Below the pieces are notes generated by a model that did no database searches, was not told where the DNA came from, and saw only the letters and a list, made by a program, of their open reading frames with translations. Positions 7,130 to 8,309 of a DNA stretch of 8,309 nucleotides are shown here, piece after piece (within the stretch, counting starts at the first letter, position 1; every line of letters begins with the position of its first letter). Origin of the DNA: Myxococcota bacterium (GTDB lineage Bacteria; Myxococcota_A; UBA9160; PR03); NCBI GenBank assembly GCA_030066475.1, contig JASJBO010000332.1:1-8309 (forward strand), given 5' to 3'. Position numbers and translations under genes: made by a program.

Positions 7130-8218
7130 TCAGGCGCGGCCGGTCGCGAAGTCGGCGAGGCGCACCGGCTGGCGCCGCGCGCCCCAGTCGCCGGGCCGCG
7201 CCTCGAACACGCCGGCGCACGGAGTCCCGCAGCGGCGGCAGTGGCCGTCGGCCGTGAGGTTCCAGTCGGAGAGCACGTACCAGTCGCGGCCGATCAGCTT
7301 CTCGCCGCAGCCGTGGCACCACGTGCTCTGTCCGGGCTCGTCGTGGACGTTGCCGGTGTAGACGTGGTGCATGCCGGCGCGCCGGGCGATCGCGCGCGCG
7401 CGCCGCAAGGTGGCCGTGGGCGTCGGCGGGACGTCCTGCATGCGATAGTCGGGATGGAAGGCGGTGAAGTGCCACGGGACGTCGGGGCCGAGGTGCTCCA
7501 CCACCCAGGCGCTCGCGGCCTCGAGCTCGGCGTCCGAGTCGTTCTGGCCGGGGATCAGCAGGGTGGTGATCTCCAGCCACACCGGGGTCTCGTGCTGGAC
7601 GTACACGAGCGTGTCGAGCACCGGCTGGAGACGGCCGCTGCACAGGCTGCGATAGAAGTCCTCGGTGAAGCCCTTGAGGTCGACGTTGGCCGCGTCCAGG
7701 TGGGCGAACAGCTCGCGGCGCGCGTCGGGGTTCACGTAGCCGGCGGTCACGGCCACCGTGCGCAGGTCGGCGGCGCGGCAGGCGCGCGCCGCGTCGACGG
7801 CGTACTCGAGGAAGATCACCGGGTCGTTGTAGGTGAAGGCCACGCTGCGACAGCCGAGCGCGCGCGCGGCGCGGGCGATCGTCTCGGGCTCGGCCGCGTC
7901 GGCCAGGGTGTCGATCTCGCGCGACTTGCTGATGTCCCAGTTCTGGCAGAAGCGGCAGGTGAGGTTGCAGCCGGCGGTCCCGAACGAGAGCACCGGCGTG
8001 CCCGGCAGGAAGTGGTTCAGCGGCTTCTTCTCGATCGGGTCGACGCAGAAGCCGCTCGAGCGCCCCCAGGTGTCGAGCACCAGCTGGTCGCCGGCGCGCG
8101 CGCGCACGAAGCACAGCCCCCGCTGGCCGTCGGCGAGCCGACACTCGCGCGGGCACACGTCGCACTGGACCCGGCCGTCGGGGAGCCGGTGCCAGTGGCG
8201 GGCGGGATGCTGGGCCAT
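7130..8218 (-). CDS. amrS: AmmeMemoRadiSam system radical SAM enzyme
   Basis: This 362-residue cytosolic radical SAM protein belongs to the enzyme family of the AmmeMemoRadiSam system, in which it occurs with Memo and AMMECR1 in many bacteria and archaea. The reaction is unknown. The SAM-cluster motif is CNLTCRFCQNW (C84, C88, C91). The N-terminal cysteine motif C19-x2-C22-P-R-x-C26 ... GLC36 is typical of this family. FTYNDP followed by EY matches the family core. The C-terminal tail carries WCHGCG (C301, C304) and CRRCGTPC (C327, C330, C334), which looks like a zinc or auxiliary cluster site. It is the first gene of a five-gene - strand cluster and diverges from memo over 44 bases. ATG 8218 is the best start because the conserved N-terminal cysteines follow closely. 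It has no recognisable ribosome binding site. Identity is firm, supported by the adjacent Memo start. Confidence 0.94.
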   Translation of the reverse strand: MAQHPARHWHRLPDGRVQCDVCPRECRLADGQRGLCFVRARAGDQLVLDTWGRSSGFCVDPIEKKPLNHFLPGTPVLSFGTAGCNLTCRFCQNWDISKSREIDTLADAAEPETIARAARALGCRSVAFTYNDPVIFLEYAVDAARACRAADLRTVAVTAGYVNPDARRELFAHLDAANVDLKGFTEDFYRSLCSGRLQPVLDTLVYVQHETPVWLEITTLLIPGQNDSDAELEAASAWVVEHLGPDVPWHFTAFHPDYRMQDVPPTPTATLRRARAIARRAGMHHVYTGNVHDEPGQSTWCHGCGEKLIGRDWYVLSDWNLTADGHCRRCGTPCAGVFEARPGDWGARRQPVRLADFATGRA

Positions 8219-8262
8219 CCGGGAGGGATGCGACGTCGCGCCGGGCGCGTCAAGATCCCGGC
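8219..8262. promoter_or_regulatory. 44-base divergent gap between amrS and memo
   Basis: The gap must hold at least the 5' ends of both transcripts, unless promoters overlap coding sequence. On the - strand TTGACG (8248-8253) resembles a -35, but no -10 is found 16-18 bases downstream. Neither gene shows a good ribosome binding site here, so translation may be leaderless or weakly initiated. Co-regulation from shared sequence is likely but not shown. Confidence 0.35.
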
Positions 8263-8309
8263 ATGTCCCGAACGCGTCCCGCCGCCGTGGCCGGCCTGTT
8301 CTATCCCGG
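8263..8309 (+). CDS. Memo family protein (AmmeMemoRadiSam protein B), 3'-truncated by the window
   Basis: Only the first 15 codons and part of the 16th are present, translating to MSRTRPAAVAGLFYPG. The R-P-x-A-V-A-G-x-F-Y-P pattern is the conserved N-terminus of Memo proteins. Its position directly divergent from the AmmeMemoRadiSam radical SAM enzyme makes the assignment convincing despite the short stretch. Memo proteins have a dioxygenase-like fold with a metal site; the metal ligands lie beyond the window. Bacterial Memo may be a separate gene or fused to AMMECR1, and the fragment cannot tell which. The ATG at 8263 has no clear ribosome binding site. Confidence 0.82.
   Translation, partial: MSRTRPAAVAGLFYP

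Noticed and set aside
4530..7257. Two long + strand open frames (4530-5957 and 5713-7257)
   Set aside because: Both are antisense to genes with complete catalytic or family motifs (DUF2142, LolA-like, NPP, AmrS) and have typical shadow-frame composition.
5672..8165. Long - strand frames at 5672-7039 and 6993-8165
   Set aside because: They are out of frame with the NPP and AmrS genes on the same strand, which carry all expected motifs. The alternative frames are Arg/Ala/Pro-rich noise.
8225..8253. TTGACG at 8248-8253 (- strand) as a sigma-70 promoter for amrS
   Set aside because: No -10-like hexamer occurs 16-18 bases downstream, so I did not call a promoter.
8220..8265. ATG at 8228 after GGGAGGG as an alternative start for the divergent + strand gene
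   Set aside because: It directly abuts the purine run, leaving no spacing, and is out of frame with the Memo sequence beginning at 8263.

Overview
This is a very GC-rich window (by eye about 70% G+C) that is almost entirely coding, with clear codon bias toward G/C in third positions. The gene set suggests a Gram-negative-type bacterium: a periplasmic LolA-like protein, an exported phosphodiesterase, a secreted FG-GAP/VCBS propeller protein, and Mrp with an N-terminal MIP18/DUF59 domain. A Myxococcota/Deltaproteobacteria-like or related environmental lineage would fit. That placement is a guess from style and composition, because no rRNA, tRNA or other marker gene is present.

Layout. The left 2.1 kb is the 3' part of a large FG-GAP/VCBS beta-propeller protein on the + strand, still open at the left edge. 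A 146-base gap with GC-rich hairpins and a strong ribosome binding site leads into mrp, a + strand P-loop Fe-S carrier ATPase of the DUF59-Mrp type. From 3339 to 8218 five genes run on the - strand, in transcription order: amrS (AmmeMemoRadiSam radical SAM enzyme), a nucleotide pyrophosphatase/phosphodiesterase-type alkaline phosphatase, a LolA-like periplasmic protein, a DUF2142 polytopic membrane protein and a small DUF2304 membrane protein. Gaps are 19, 4, 3 and 54 bases, so they look like one operon. The last gene meets mrp tail to tail with overlapping stop codons. At the right edge, divergent from amrS across 44 bases, the first 16 codons of a Memo (AmmeMemoRadiSam protein B) gene are visible.

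How the genes may work together. amrS and memo are two of the three genes of the widely conserved but functionally unresolved AmmeMemoRadiSam system; the third partner, AMMECR1, would lie beyond the right edge or elsewhere. The four genes downstream of amrS all act in the cell envelope: an exported phosphodiesterase, a periplasmic lipid-binding-type protein, and two membrane proteins of families often found near glycosyltransferases. Whether they are functionally tied to amrS or merely co-transcribed cannot be decided here. mrp would serve Fe-S cluster assembly, which a radical SAM enzyme with extra cysteine clusters would need, but it is convergently transcribed and is a housekeeping gene, so this link is weak.

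The most notable points are the divergent amrS-memo pair, the co-transcribed envelope genes behind amrS, the Mrp that lacks the usual CxxC and keeps a single cysteine in its DUF59 domain, and the extra cysteine clusters at both ends of AmrS. No mobile element, CRISPR array, tRNA, rRNA or phage-like gene was seen.
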